From positions 1-64,000 of the forward strand of contig CAYJOP010000001.1 in assembly GCA_964371835.1 (NCBI GenBank): 64,000 bases of DNA, written 5' to 3'. The notes below the pieces were generated by a model. That model saw only the letters and a list, made by a program, of their open reading frames with translations, ran no database searches and was not told where the DNA came from. Numbering within the stretch: the first letter of the stretch is position 1; each line of letters starts with the position of its first letter. Shown one piece after another: positions 7,472-14,589 of the stretch. Source of the DNA: CAYJAD01 sp964371835. GTDB taxonomy: Bacteria; Desulfobacterota; Desulfovibrionia; Desulfovibrionales; Desulfovibrionaceae. The translations under genes were made by a program, and so were the position numbers.

Positions 7472-9880
7472 ATGAGTTATAAAAAAGTTGATTTTCCAGC
7501 TGATTTTACAGAAAATTACAATGCTAGAATTTTACAAAATTGCAACATAGGTCTTTGGCATACCGTTGTTAACCTTGAAAATCATACCTTTGAAATGTAC
7601 GTTGATGAAGTAACGAAAAAATTAATGTGCATTGAAGAAGACCTTACTCCAGCAGAAGTTTATGACCATTGGTTTTCAAGAGTTGCAAGCAAGGATTTGC
7701 CTTTCTTGAAAACAACCATGGGCAATATGTTGGCAACTAGCTTGCACCATGAACTTGAGTTGTTATGGAATCACCCAAAGCTTGGGCTTGTGCATATTCG
7801 CACAGGCGGCACTAGCCGCATGTCAGAGGATAAAACACTTGCTTATTTTGAAGGCTTTTTTAAAATTATGAAGGAAGTGCGTCAAATGCAATCGACGCTC
7901 ACTGAATCCTTTGAATATGTTAAAACTATATTTGATGCTACCCCCATGGGGGCGGCCCTTTGCGACCAACAATATAATCTTGTGGACTTTAATCCTGCGC
8001 AATTAAGTCTGCTTGAACTTGAGTCCACAGCAACACTTGCCCATAATATGTTATCATATTGCCCTGAATTTCAACCATGCGGCACTAAATCATCAATACT
8101 TGCGACACAATACGCTGAAAAAGTAAAGAAAGAAGGTATTGCCAAATTTGAATGGCTTTTTACAACAAGTAAGGGAAATCCTTTGCCTGTGGAAATTACC
8201 ATGCAAGGCATTATGGTTAACTCTGAAGATTTATTATTGATTTTCGCCACTGACTTAAGAGAACAAAAGGCCATGCTTGCAGAGCTTGACGCTCAACATA
8301 AGGAGCTTCAAACTGCCCTTTATAAAGCAAAGGAGGCAAGCCACTCTAAAAATTTATTCTTTGCAAATATAAGCCATGAAATCCGCACACCCATGAATGC
8401 CATCTTAGGTATGAGTTATTTATGCTTACAACAAGCAAGAGATAACCATATACGACATTATATCGAAAATATTCAAAACGCTGGCAAAAATTTGCTTAGT
8501 ATTATTAATGATGTACTTGATATTTCAAAAATAGAAGCGGGAAAGCTTGAGCTTGAGAGCACATCATTTAGTCTTAATAATTTGCTTGAAGGCTTAAGGG
8601 GAACTGTCTGTACCTTAGTGGGTGAAAAACCCGTGGAAGTTCTTTTTAATATTGACCCCAACTTGCCAGATATTTTTGAAGGTGACAGCGTGCGATTAGG
8701 TCAAGTACTAACCAATTTATTTAGTAATGCCAATAAATTCACTGAATCTGGACATTTGCTTTTGCGTGTATATGCAAAAGATAGGCACGGGCATATTTAT
8801 AATATTGGTATGGATGTGGTTGATACAGGAATTGGTATGGATCAAACTCGCCTTGAGGCTATTTTCCGTCCATTTGAGCAAGAAGACCAAACCACAACAC
8901 GTCGTTTTGGGGGGACTGGCCTTGGACTTACCATTAGTAAAAATATTGTGGAGCTTATGGGCGGCGAAATTAAAGTATCTAGCAAGGTTGGAGAAGGTAC
9001 AACTTTCAGCTTTACTGTGAATTTATTTAGCAAGGAAAAATGCACTTGGCTTGATAAGACTCTGGTTACTAATGAAAAAATACTTATTGTTGATGATAAT
9101 GACATGGCGCGAAATGTACTTAAAGAAATGCTTGAACTTTGCGGATTTCATCCTGTTAGTGTAAAAACAAGTTTTGAAGCTTGCGAAATATTAAAAATTG
9201 CTGATGAAAAAAACGAGCCATATCAGCTTGTTATTGTGGATTGGAACATGCCAGATATGGACGGACATAGCGGTGCATCCATGATGATTAGCCAAAAACT
9301 AAAACTTGAGCCTGCATTTATTTTAACATCTGCCTATAGTAATAAGCTTTTAGAAGATAATAGTGACCTTTTTGTGAGTTTTTTGCCAAAACCTGTATTG
9401 CCAGTATCACTATGGACAGCCGTAATGCAGGCCTTGCATATACCCATTCATGTGCAACATGAAGAAGAAGTTGAAGAAGATATTTCAAAATATGACGTGC
9501 TAAAGGGTCGTCACGTTTTACTTGCAGAGGATAATGATATAAACCAAGAAATCGCCGTTGCCTTACTTGAAGACCTTGGTATGATAGTACAAATTGCAGA
9601 AAACGGTCAACAAGCATTAGATATGTGCACAGGCAAAAAACACTTTGATATAGTTCTTATGGACATACAAATGCCTATAATGGATGGATTTTTAGCCACA
9701 AGAAAAATACGCACCTTGCCACATCGCAATGTGCAGGACTTGCCCATTGTGGCTATGACTGCTCATGCCATGCAAATGCATAAGGAACAAAGCGCCAAGG
9801 CCGGCATGAATGATCATATATCAAAACCCATTGACCCTAAAAATTTGCGAGAAACCTTGCTGCGCTGGATTGGTAAGTAG
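7472..9880 (+). CDS. Cytosolic PAS-domain hybrid sensor histidine kinase
   Basis: An 802-residue phosphorelay protein with no membrane segment. Order: an N-terminal sensor region with PAS-like character (about 15-135), a PAS domain (about 145-265), HisKA with H302 in NISHEIRTPMN, HATPase with N-box GQVLTNLFSNANKF, DTGIGM and GGTGLGLTISKN (about 410-500), then two receiver domains with phospho-acceptors D590 (VIVDWNMPDMDG) and D731 (VLMDIQMPIMDG). There is no HPt domain, so the second receiver must relay elsewhere or act allosterically. The PAS carries a PEFQPCG motif and ends in TDLREQ, as do three PAS domains of the kinase at 17223-20051. The signal is unknown. Confidence 0.93.
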   Translation: MSYKKVDFPADFTENYNARILQNCNIGLWHTVVNLENHTFEMYVDEVTKKLMCIEEDLTPAEVYDHWFSRVASKDLPFLKTTMGNMLATSLHHELELLWNHPKLGLVHIRTGGTSRMSEDKTLAYFEGFFKIMKEVRQMQSTLTESFEYVKTIFDATPMGAALCDQQYNLVDFNPAQLSLLELESTATLAHNMLSYCPEFQPCGTKSSILATQYAEKVKKEGIAKFEWLFTTSKGNPLPVEITMQGIMVNSEDLLLIFATDLREQKAMLAELDAQHKELQTALYKAKEASHSKNLFFANISHEIRTPMNAILGMSYLCLQQARDNHIRHYIENIQNAGKNLLSIINDVLDISKIEAGKLELESTSFSLNNLLEGLRGTVCTLVGEKPVEVLFNIDPNLPDIFEGDSVRLGQVLTNLFSNANKFTESGHLLLRVYAKDRHGHIYNIGMDVVDTGIGMDQTRLEAIFRPFEQEDQTTTRRFGGTGLGLTISKNIVELMGGEIKVSSKVGEGTTFSFTVNLFSKEKCTWLDKTLVTNEKILIVDDNDMARNVLKEMLELCGFHPVSVKTSFEACEILKIADEKNEPYQLVIVDWNMPDMDGHSGASMMISQKLKLEPAFILTSAYSNKLLEDNSDLFVSFLPKPVLPVSLWTAVMQALHIPIHVQHEEEVEEDISKYDVLKGRHVLLAEDNDINQEIAVALLEDLGMIVQIAENGQQALDMCTGKKHFDIVLMDIQMPIMDGFLATRKIRTLPHRNVQDLPIVAMTAHAMQMHKEQSAKAGMNDHISKPIDPKNLRETLLRWIGK

Positions 9881-10068
9881 AAAAAATTTTTTTATCTAAT
9901 CAGCTAAGAAAAATTTAGCTTACCATATATTAAGGGTAGTATTTAAAAACAAGGTACCTTTAAGAAAAATTTGTTTACTATACTATAACACTGCCTTGTT
10001 TACAAAGTTTTAGAAGATGCAAAGCAGGTAAAATTCTTAGCATGCAATGGTGTGATTTTTAGTAATTA

Positions 10069-10317
10069 CTACACAAAGCAGGGTGTGCTGTTGTAATATA
10101 ATTCGTGAGGGTCAATGACTTGGCCTGTACCCCATTCAACACTTGTGCTTGTTGATTGAACTTTTGCAAAATTATTTTTATTTTTAAGCTCTTTATAATG
10201 TTCAAACTCCAAGTATGGGCGCATATCAAAAATTCGCTGCTCAGCATTACTAAAAGTAATGAGCAAACAATAATCATCATAAACACTAACTTTTGTAACC
10301 TTTGGTCTAATAATCAT
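10069..10317 (-). CDS. DUF2442 family protein
   Basis: An 82-residue protein with the DUF2442 pattern: MIIRPKVTKVSVYDDYCLLITFSN, then IFDMRPYLEF, and near the end VEWGTGQVIDPHELY. Members are small, of uncertain biochemical role, and often sit beside XRE-type repressors in toxin-antitoxin-like pairs. Here it lies 22 bases downstream of such a gene on the same strand, so the two are very likely one operon. Whether it is a toxin, a partner or neither is not known. Confidence 0.8.
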   Translation of the reverse strand: MIIRPKVTKVSVYDDYCLLITFSNAEQRIFDMRPYLEFEHYKELKNKNNFAKVQSTSTSVEWGTGQVIDPHELYYNSTPCFV

Positions 10318-10339
10318 AATAGTTAAAGTTTTACTTGAG

Positions 10340-10717
10340 CTATATGAAATTTTTATATGAAACTTGAAATTCTACACCTAAGCGCTTAGCCATATTTACT
10401 GATATATTGCGTTTACCGCTTTCCATTTCTGAAACCATGTTTTGACTAATAGCTAAACGCTCGGCAAGCTCAGCTTGTGTAATATTTTTTTTGACTCTTA
10501 GGTCTCGCAATGCAAGAGCAGGGCTTCTATCGTCAAATACATCAGAAATCGGTATAAATTCTTCGCCATGAGCATTTAACATGCTCACTTTATGTCCTGA
10601 AAATATTAATATATTTTTTATAATTTCAGATATTTGTAAAGCTTTTGCGCTGGGTATAGACAGTAGAATTTCAGTGACAGCATCGTCTATGGTATTTAAT
10701 CTCATTTCAGTTTGCAT
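10340..10717 (-). CDS. XRE-family helix-turn-helix regulator, antitoxin-like
   Basis: 125 residues. The C-terminal half is a Cro/CI-type helix-turn-helix (about 67-120: LRDLRVKKNITQAELAERLA, then ISQNMVSEMESGKRNIS). The N-terminal 60 residues are helical with no family I recognise. AGGAG precedes the ATG. It is the first gene of a pair with the DUF2442 gene, and two ACTAA-type dyads upstream are likely autoregulatory operators. It lies just outside the ssrA island by my boundaries. Confidence 0.82.
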   Translation of the reverse strand: MQTEMRLNTIDDAVTEILLSIPSAKALQISEIIKNILIFSGHKVSMLNAHGEEFIPISDVFDDRSPALALRDLRVKKNITQAELAERLAISQNMVSEMESGKRNISVNMAKRLGVEFQVSYKNFI

Positions 10718-10750
10718 TTGTTCTCCTAATAACTTCTGTTAAACAATATT

Positions 10751-10778
10751 ACTAAATTAGTTATATTACTAAAATGGT
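10751..10778 (-). promoter_or_regulatory. Twin operator-like dyads upstream of the XRE gene
   Basis: A perfect palindrome ACTAAATTAGT (10751-10761) is followed 17 bases later by the imperfect copy ACTAAAATGGT (10768-10778). The spacing puts both half-sites on one DNA face at roughly 1.6 turns, typical of repressor sites over a promoter. Binding by the adjacent XRE protein is inference. Confidence 0.5.
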
Positions 10779-10808
10779 TATATTGTCAATATTGTTTTGC
10801 AAACTTAA

Positions 10809-10849
10809 AGAAAAAAAAGACCCATAGGATTTCAATATCCTTATGGGCC
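10809..10849 (-). terminator. Terminator, probably the original ssrA terminator
   Basis: On the minus strand an 11-bp stem (GGCCCATAAGGAT / ATCC-TATGGGTC, one bulge) is followed by eight T's. It lies upstream of the XRE gene, so it must serve a gene to its right. It is immediately left of the left att-like repeat, which fits ssrA having ended here before the island inserted. Confidence 0.7.
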
Positions 10850-10868
10850 TAAAATAAAAGCATATTAA

Positions 10869-10880
10869 TGGAGGCGGGGG
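10869..10880. repeat. Left attachment-site core of ssrA island
   Basis: TGGAGGCGGGGG matches the 3' end of ssrA at 13050-13061 exactly. The match starts at the discriminator base of the tmRNA acceptor end. Together the two mark the edges of a 2.2-kb insertion. Confidence 0.65.
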
Positions 10881-10942
10881 ACTACAAACTATATACATAA
10901 CATATCAATATAGTATAATATAATTTTTTCAAAATGTTTTAA

Positions 10943-10963
10943 TACCGTAAAAAATACCGTAAA
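10943..10963. repeat. Integrase arm-site-like repeats, left end
   Basis: Two direct copies of TACCGTAAA (10943-10951 and 10955-10963), twelve bases apart start to start. The same word recurs near the right end of the island. Spaced short repeats flanking att sites usually bind the integrase arm-binding domain. Confidence 0.5.
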
Positions 10964-11074
10964 TTTTTTTTGTGTCGTATAGGTCAAGTGTAAAAATACT
11001 ACATAGAACTTTATAGCAATACTATATATAAAACAAGTATTGCAAAGTATTATTTTTATGGTTATGTATTAGGC

Positions 11075-11245
11075 ATGAACACAAGGAAAAAAGTTTTACT
11101 CAAGCGTACAGCGGATATATTAGAAAAGTTGGCAGTAGGTAGCTTGCTTATAGGACTTTTTCAAAATCAAAACTATGTGCTTGTCTTAGGCGTTGCAAGT
11201 CTTGTCGGTAGCTACTACTTGACCATAAAGGAGGCTCAAGCATGA
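11075..11245 (+). CDS. Small membrane protein (56 aa)
   Basis: A 56-residue frame starting MNTRKKVLLKRTADILEKLA, followed by hydrophobic stretches VGSLLIGLF and YVLVLGVASLVGSYYLT that suggest two membrane passes with a basic N-terminus inside. Its stop overlaps the start of the next small gene (ATGA). The ribosome site is weak. The arrangement recalls DUF6722-type pairs of tiny membrane proteins, but I cannot confirm the family. It lies in the ssrA island. Confidence 0.6.
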   Translation: MNTRKKVLLKRTADILEKLAVGSLLIGLFQNQNYVLVLGVASLVGSYYLTIKEAQA

Positions 11246-11328
11246 GTACATGGACACTCTTTACAATAATTTGCTTAGGCGTTTTCTGCTTTGGTCTTTG
11301 GGTACTAAAGACTGATAAAATAAAATAG
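11242..11328 (+). CDS. Small single-pass membrane protein (28 aa)
   Basis: A 28-residue protein starting MSTWTLFTIICLGVFCFGLW and ending KTDKIK: one hydrophobic helix with a basic tail. A strong AAAGGAGG lies eight bases before the ATG, inside the preceding gene, and the ATGA overlap implies translational coupling. Such a good ribosome site for so short a frame supports a real gene. The function is unknown; it is a cargo gene of the ssrA island. Confidence 0.6.
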   Translation: MSTWTLFTIICLGVFCFGLWVLKTDKIK

Positions 11329-11536
11329 TCATCAATTTTATGCTCTTTGGGCTTTGGATAGCCATTCAAGATGCTTGATATTAGCTGAGCATAAAGCACG
11401 CGCACACAATATAGATCAACTTGCCTAATTCGACTTGTAATTAATTACAGCATCGTACAAGATTATTTTGACAAATATATCTTTATAAGGTGATGGTGTT
11501 GTATGTCTAATATCTGAAAAATAAGAACGTGTTAAT

Positions 11537-12199
11537 ATGAGAAGAAATTATTTTTTGTGTATTTGTTTTATTTTATTGTGTATAATAGGTTGTGCTTCTA
11601 AAACAACTTAAACAAAAACCCAATATGCAAAGGCGACTGAATCAAACGTACGCGTTATTAATGGTAGCTTAGAGGCTATTTGGCACGCTGCAATAACTGG
11701 TATAAGTAAAGAGTTTTTTGTACTTGATAATATTGAAAAAAATTCTAAAATAATAACTTTGTCTTATGCTATTGATGACCCAGAACCATATGTTGATTGT
11801 GGAAATATTACAGTAACAACATCAGGTGGTGTGTCAGGAAACGGAACTGTTACATTTCCAGCAGCAAGAAAAATGTATATTTATAATATTAGTGATGGAA
11901 CACCACATGCTAAGCTAGCAAAACGAACAGTAACATTATCTGGAAAAATGAACGTTGTATTTACAGAACTGGAAAAAAATAAAGTCCAAGTTAGCGTTAA
12001 TTCTAGGTATGTTTTACATGGAAAAATTACAACAGAAAGATTTATTCAGAGTGGTTGGAGTGGGTATATGCAGCCACATACAGAAACTTTTTCTACATTC
12101 TTTAACACAGGTCAACCCAGCGAAGGGTGTGCTGCTAAAAATACACTTGAGAAATCAGTATTAGACACGATAGAAAAAGAACTACTGAAAACTAATTAA
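11537..12199 (+). pseudogene. Lipoprotein gene with in-frame stop
   Basis: A continuous 221-codon frame interrupted only by TAA at codon 25 (11609-11611). The start encodes a lipoprotein signal, MRRNYFLCICFILLCIIGC, with C19 as the expected lipid site, and the stop falls six codons later. Beyond it the frame stays open to 12199 with protein-like composition (YVDCGNITVTTSGG, later SGWSGYMQPHTETFS). No family recognised. The simplest reading is a nonsense mutation in a secreted lipoprotein; a shorter protein starting at an internal TTG or ATG would lack the signal. Good terminator downstream. Confidence 0.65.
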
Positions 12200-12216
12200 G
12201 GCTACATAGTATATTA

Positions 12217-12254
12217 AAGCCCTATAATGCCATAAACTCATTATAGGGCTTTCA
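12217..12254 (+). terminator. Terminator after island lipoprotein gene
   Basis: A 13-bp perfect stem AAGCCCTATAATG / CATTATAGGGCTT (12217-12229, 12239-12251) with a 9-base loop and a short T-run. Confidence 0.8.
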
Positions 12255-12382
12255 CTAACTTGTAATCACTATATTAATATGACCTAAGCTTTTACCTCTT
12301 AGAATTGACGCTTTTTTATAAATTTTCACCACCAACGAAAAACATACTTAGATACACCTTTGAGCATTTCCAATAGTGTGCA

Positions 12383-12871
12383 CTACTGCATATTCATTAA
12401 GAAAATATTCTTATATTTACAATCGAGCATTTCTTTTGACGTGATAGTGTTTATATTGCGTGTTCTAAAGGTAGGATAAATAAAACGCTCAAGCTTGGAA
12501 GTTATATCTTGCCTGTGCTTGGCTGTCGTCTTGCTTTTCTTTTTTCCAAGCCACATAAGAGCAATATTTTCAAAGTTGTTTTGTATATTGTCAATTATGG
12601 CTTGCTTTTTGGCTTGTTTCTCAGCTTGTGGGTCAATACCATTAGAAAGCTGCTCCCGTAGCTCTAAGTGTCTTTTTCTTGCTTGAGCAAGGGTCATTAG
12701 TGGGTATTGTCCAAGGGTAAAGGTCTTACGCTTCTCAAAAAACGCATAATCATAACGCCATGACATTGTGCCAGTAGATGCAACATATAAATACAATCCT
12801 TTGCCATCGGTAATTTTTTATATCTTACCTGTTAGCTTAATACTTCTAAGCTTTGTGTCATTCAGCTTCAT
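12383..12871 (-). pseudogene. Tyrosine integrase remnant (DUF4102 type)
   Basis: Reads MKLNDTKLRSIKLTGKI, then TAA, then KITDGKGLYLYVASTG, SWRYDYAFF, TFTLGQYPLMTLAQARK and a helical core-binding region ending in ITSKEML before homology is lost. This is the N-terminal arm-binding domain and part of the core-binding domain of P4-like integrases. The catalytic domain with its R-H-R-Y residues is absent, and codon 18 is a stop where the family usually has glutamine. So it is inactivated twice. It lies next to the ssrA attachment site, as expected for an element of this kind. Confidence 0.85.
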
Positions 12872-12888
12872 ACGGTACACCCTCATTT

Positions 12889-12950
12889 TTTACGGTATCA
12901 ACTTTTGACATATGTCCCATACCGTAAAATGTACCGTATTTTTTACGGTA
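12889..12950. repeat. Integrase arm-site-like repeats, right end
   Basis: TTTACGGTA at 12889-12897 and 12942-12950 and its complement TACCGTAAA at 12920-12928, plus TACCGTA at 12932-12938. They lie just upstream of the integrase start, where they may bind integrase and also control its promoter. Confidence 0.5.
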
Positions 12951-13046
12951 TATCTATATAATATGATAACAATATACTTAGCAATGCCGTAAAACATAAG
13001 CCCACCAGTGCTTTATGGCAATGATGGGCTTTTAGATATTATCCAT

Positions 13047-13423
13047 TGGTGGAGGCGGGGGGAGTCGAACCCCCGTCCGAGAAAATTCCACACAAAGCGT
13101 CTACAGGTTTAGGTTAGGATTAATTCTCGTCGCAGATGTGGCCCCCAACCAGGCGATCCTTGACCAGTTCGCTGCAAGAGTTTCGCGTTAGCACCAGCAA
13201 ACGCATACCTTCACTAGCCTAATAAAGTGTCGCCGCACCGGATTATTAGGCGTCATCCGGATTGACGAGGTCATCGAGTGACCGTTGCCGCGCTGGGATT
13301 AAGCAGCGTAGGCGTAGTCGTAATCGTTCTTGGCAATTACTTTGTTGCCGCTTTTTACGAGGCCAGCGGCGCCTCGACCTGCAACTTTGGCTTCCACATC
13401 CCCGTCGAAACCAATGCGCCCCC
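13047..13423 (-). ncRNA. ssrA: tmRNA (ssrA)
   Basis: Rescues stalled ribosomes by acting as tRNA-Ala and then as mRNA for a degradation tag. The 5' end GGGGGCGCATTGGTTTCGAC and 3' end GGTTCGACTCCCCCCGCCTC, then CACCA, form the tRNA-like domain (acceptor GGGGGCG with CGCCTCC). The tag frame is read on the minus strand from 13334 to a TAA at 13299-13301 and gives AKNDYDYAYAA. Length about 377 bases, CCA encoded. Its 3' end is the integration site of the adjoining island. Open frames crossing it are spurious. Confidence 0.96.
13050..13061. repeat. Right attachment-site core in ssrA 3' end
   Basis: TGGAGGCGGGGG inside the tmRNA acceptor and T-arm end, repeated at 10869-10880. This copy keeps ssrA intact and, unlike the left copy, is followed by the encoded CCA, so that terminus may have come in with the island. 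Confidence 0.65.
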
Positions 13424-13480
13424 TTTTTATTGTTGGGGAAGAATAATTTAAGCTCTTTTGTAGAAAAAGCAAGTATTATA

Positions 13481-14152
13481 TTAATATTTAATATTATTAA
13501 AGGTTTGTTTATGTTTTTTATAGCGAACATAAACCCAATAAGCCAATGATAAAGAAATAGCATATAATACAGCACTATATATGGTGTTCACATGGCCATC
13601 AACTTGTAATCCGCTGCCCATCATGGCAAAAATAAAATTTTGCGCTGTAAAGCCAACTATAGAGCCACCCAAGAAAGACGGAGCAGGAATTTTGCTAATG
13701 CCAGCTAAAAAATTTGTCAAAAAATTACTGCCTAACGGCACAATGCGCACCACAAGGGTTAATAAAAATGGAGATTGACATAAAAAATCATTAAATAAAG
13801 TTAATTTATGCCCAAATTTATTATTTAACCAAGCTTGACCCACAAATCTGGCATAAAAAAAGCAAATTATGCAAGCAAGGGCAGTGCCAATGGTTGCCAA
13901 AAGTGTTCCTTGCCAAAGCCCAAAAACATATCCGCCCATAAAACTGCATATTTGCCTTGGTACCCCCATGGATACAAGCAAGGTCACAAGACTCACATAT
14001 ATAAATATTCCTAAAAAACCATGATTTCTAACATTTTCATCCATCCAAGCTTCACTTGCGGCATCTCCAAGGTCAAAAAAACCAAGCAAAATTATAATAA
14101 TGCTCACATAAAAAAATATGGATAATAAGCGTAATAGATTGTTAATATTCAT
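13481..14152 (-). CDS. TVP38/TMEM64 (DedA-related) membrane protein
   Basis: 223 residues with about six membrane segments. It carries the VTT/SNARE-associated core with LVVRIVPLGSNFLTNFLAG and GSIVGFTAQNFIFAMMGSGL (residues about 125-180), known for DedA/TVP38 proteins linked to lipid scrambling and membrane homeostasis. I place the start at ATG 14152, which overlaps the stop of the upstream small gene (TAATG), rather than an in-frame TTG 21 bases earlier. It is likely translationally coupled to that gene. Confidence 0.8.
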   Translation of the reverse strand: MNINNLLRLLSIFFYVSIIIILLGFFDLGDAASEAWMDENVRNHGFLGIFIYVSLVTLLVSMGVPRQICSFMGGYVFGLWQGTLLATIGTALACIICFFYARFVGQAWLNNKFGHKLTLFNDFLCQSPFLLTLVVRIVPLGSNFLTNFLAGISKIPAPSFLGGSIVGFTAQNFIFAMMGSGLQVDGHVNTIYSAVLYAISLSLAYWVYVRYKKHKQTFNNIKY

Positions 14153-14373
14153 TATTTTTGCCTGTGTCGCCAAAGCAAGGGCAGAAGTAATAATTGACCA
14201 ATAAATAGTACAATGTCACTATCCATATAAGCCACGACGCAAGTTAAGCAGGCCGCAAAAATTATCCATAAAAAGTGTACTTGAGGGCGAAAAAAGAAAA
14301 ATAATTGTATAAAAAAAGCCAATCCAATTAAAATAGGCCCATAATAAATATTCCAATCTAAGTATGAAATCAT
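14152..14373 (-). CDS. Small three-helix membrane protein, unknown
   Basis: 73 residues, almost entirely hydrophobic: three likely membrane helices (YYGPILIGLAFFIQLFFFF, FLWIIFAACLTCVVAY, IVLFIGQLLLLPLLW) and a basic end WRHRQK. Its stop overlaps the start of the TVP38-type gene, so it is probably a partner or a member of the same small operon. I do not recognise a family. Confidence 0.6.
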   Translation of the reverse strand: MISYLDWNIYYGPILIGLAFFIQLFFFFRPQVHFLWIIFAACLTCVVAYMDSDIVLFIGQLLLLPLLWRHRQK

Positions 14374-14589
14374 AAATTACTATAATCTACATGTAAAGGC
14401 ATTGCAATTCACAAAAATGAGCTTATATAAATATGCATGACAACATGCTTGCAAAGCTTTGCTTTGCTTAAAATAAATAACAATAATTTTGAATATTTAA
14501 TTGTTTGTGAGCAAGTTGCAAAACTTTTGTTAGAAACTGTTTTGCAATTATATAACATCAAGAATTAACTACTTTTATTTGGAGATTAC

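Larger units (their letters stand above)
10881..13049. mobile_element. Decayed integrative island in the 3' end of ssrA
   Basis: Bounded by direct repeats of the tmRNA 3' end. It contains an integrase pseudogene next to ssrA, two tiny membrane-protein genes, a lipoprotein gene with an in-frame stop, and clusters of TACCGTAAA repeats near both ends. Both larger genes carry a TAA inside the frame, so the island is degenerate and should be immobile. tmRNA genes are classic targets of tyrosine integrases with the N-terminal domain seen here. The boundaries are inferred from the repeats. Confidence 0.7.

Noticed and set aside
9902..9920. AGCTAA / TTAGCT hairpin after the hybrid kinase gene
   Set aside because: Six-bp AT-rich stem without a T-run; too weak to call a terminator.
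10059..10286. 75-codon minus-strand frame overlapping the DUF2442 gene
   Set aside because: It is another frame of the DUF2442 gene, which has the recognisable motif pattern.
11609..11611. Possible stop-codon read-through or recoding in the island lipoprotein
   Set aside because: The codon is TAA, not the TGA or TAG used for selenocysteine or pyrrolysine, and no recoding structure is evident; a nonsense mutation is simpler.
10881..13049. Intact prophage or active integrative element at ssrA
   Set aside because: No phage structural, replication or conjugation genes, and the integrase lacks its catalytic domain.
13246..13575. Open frames on both strands across 13246-13575
   Set aside because: They run through the tmRNA gene; the tRNA-like ends and tag frame explain the sequence, and the translations (arginine-rich, low quality) match no protein.
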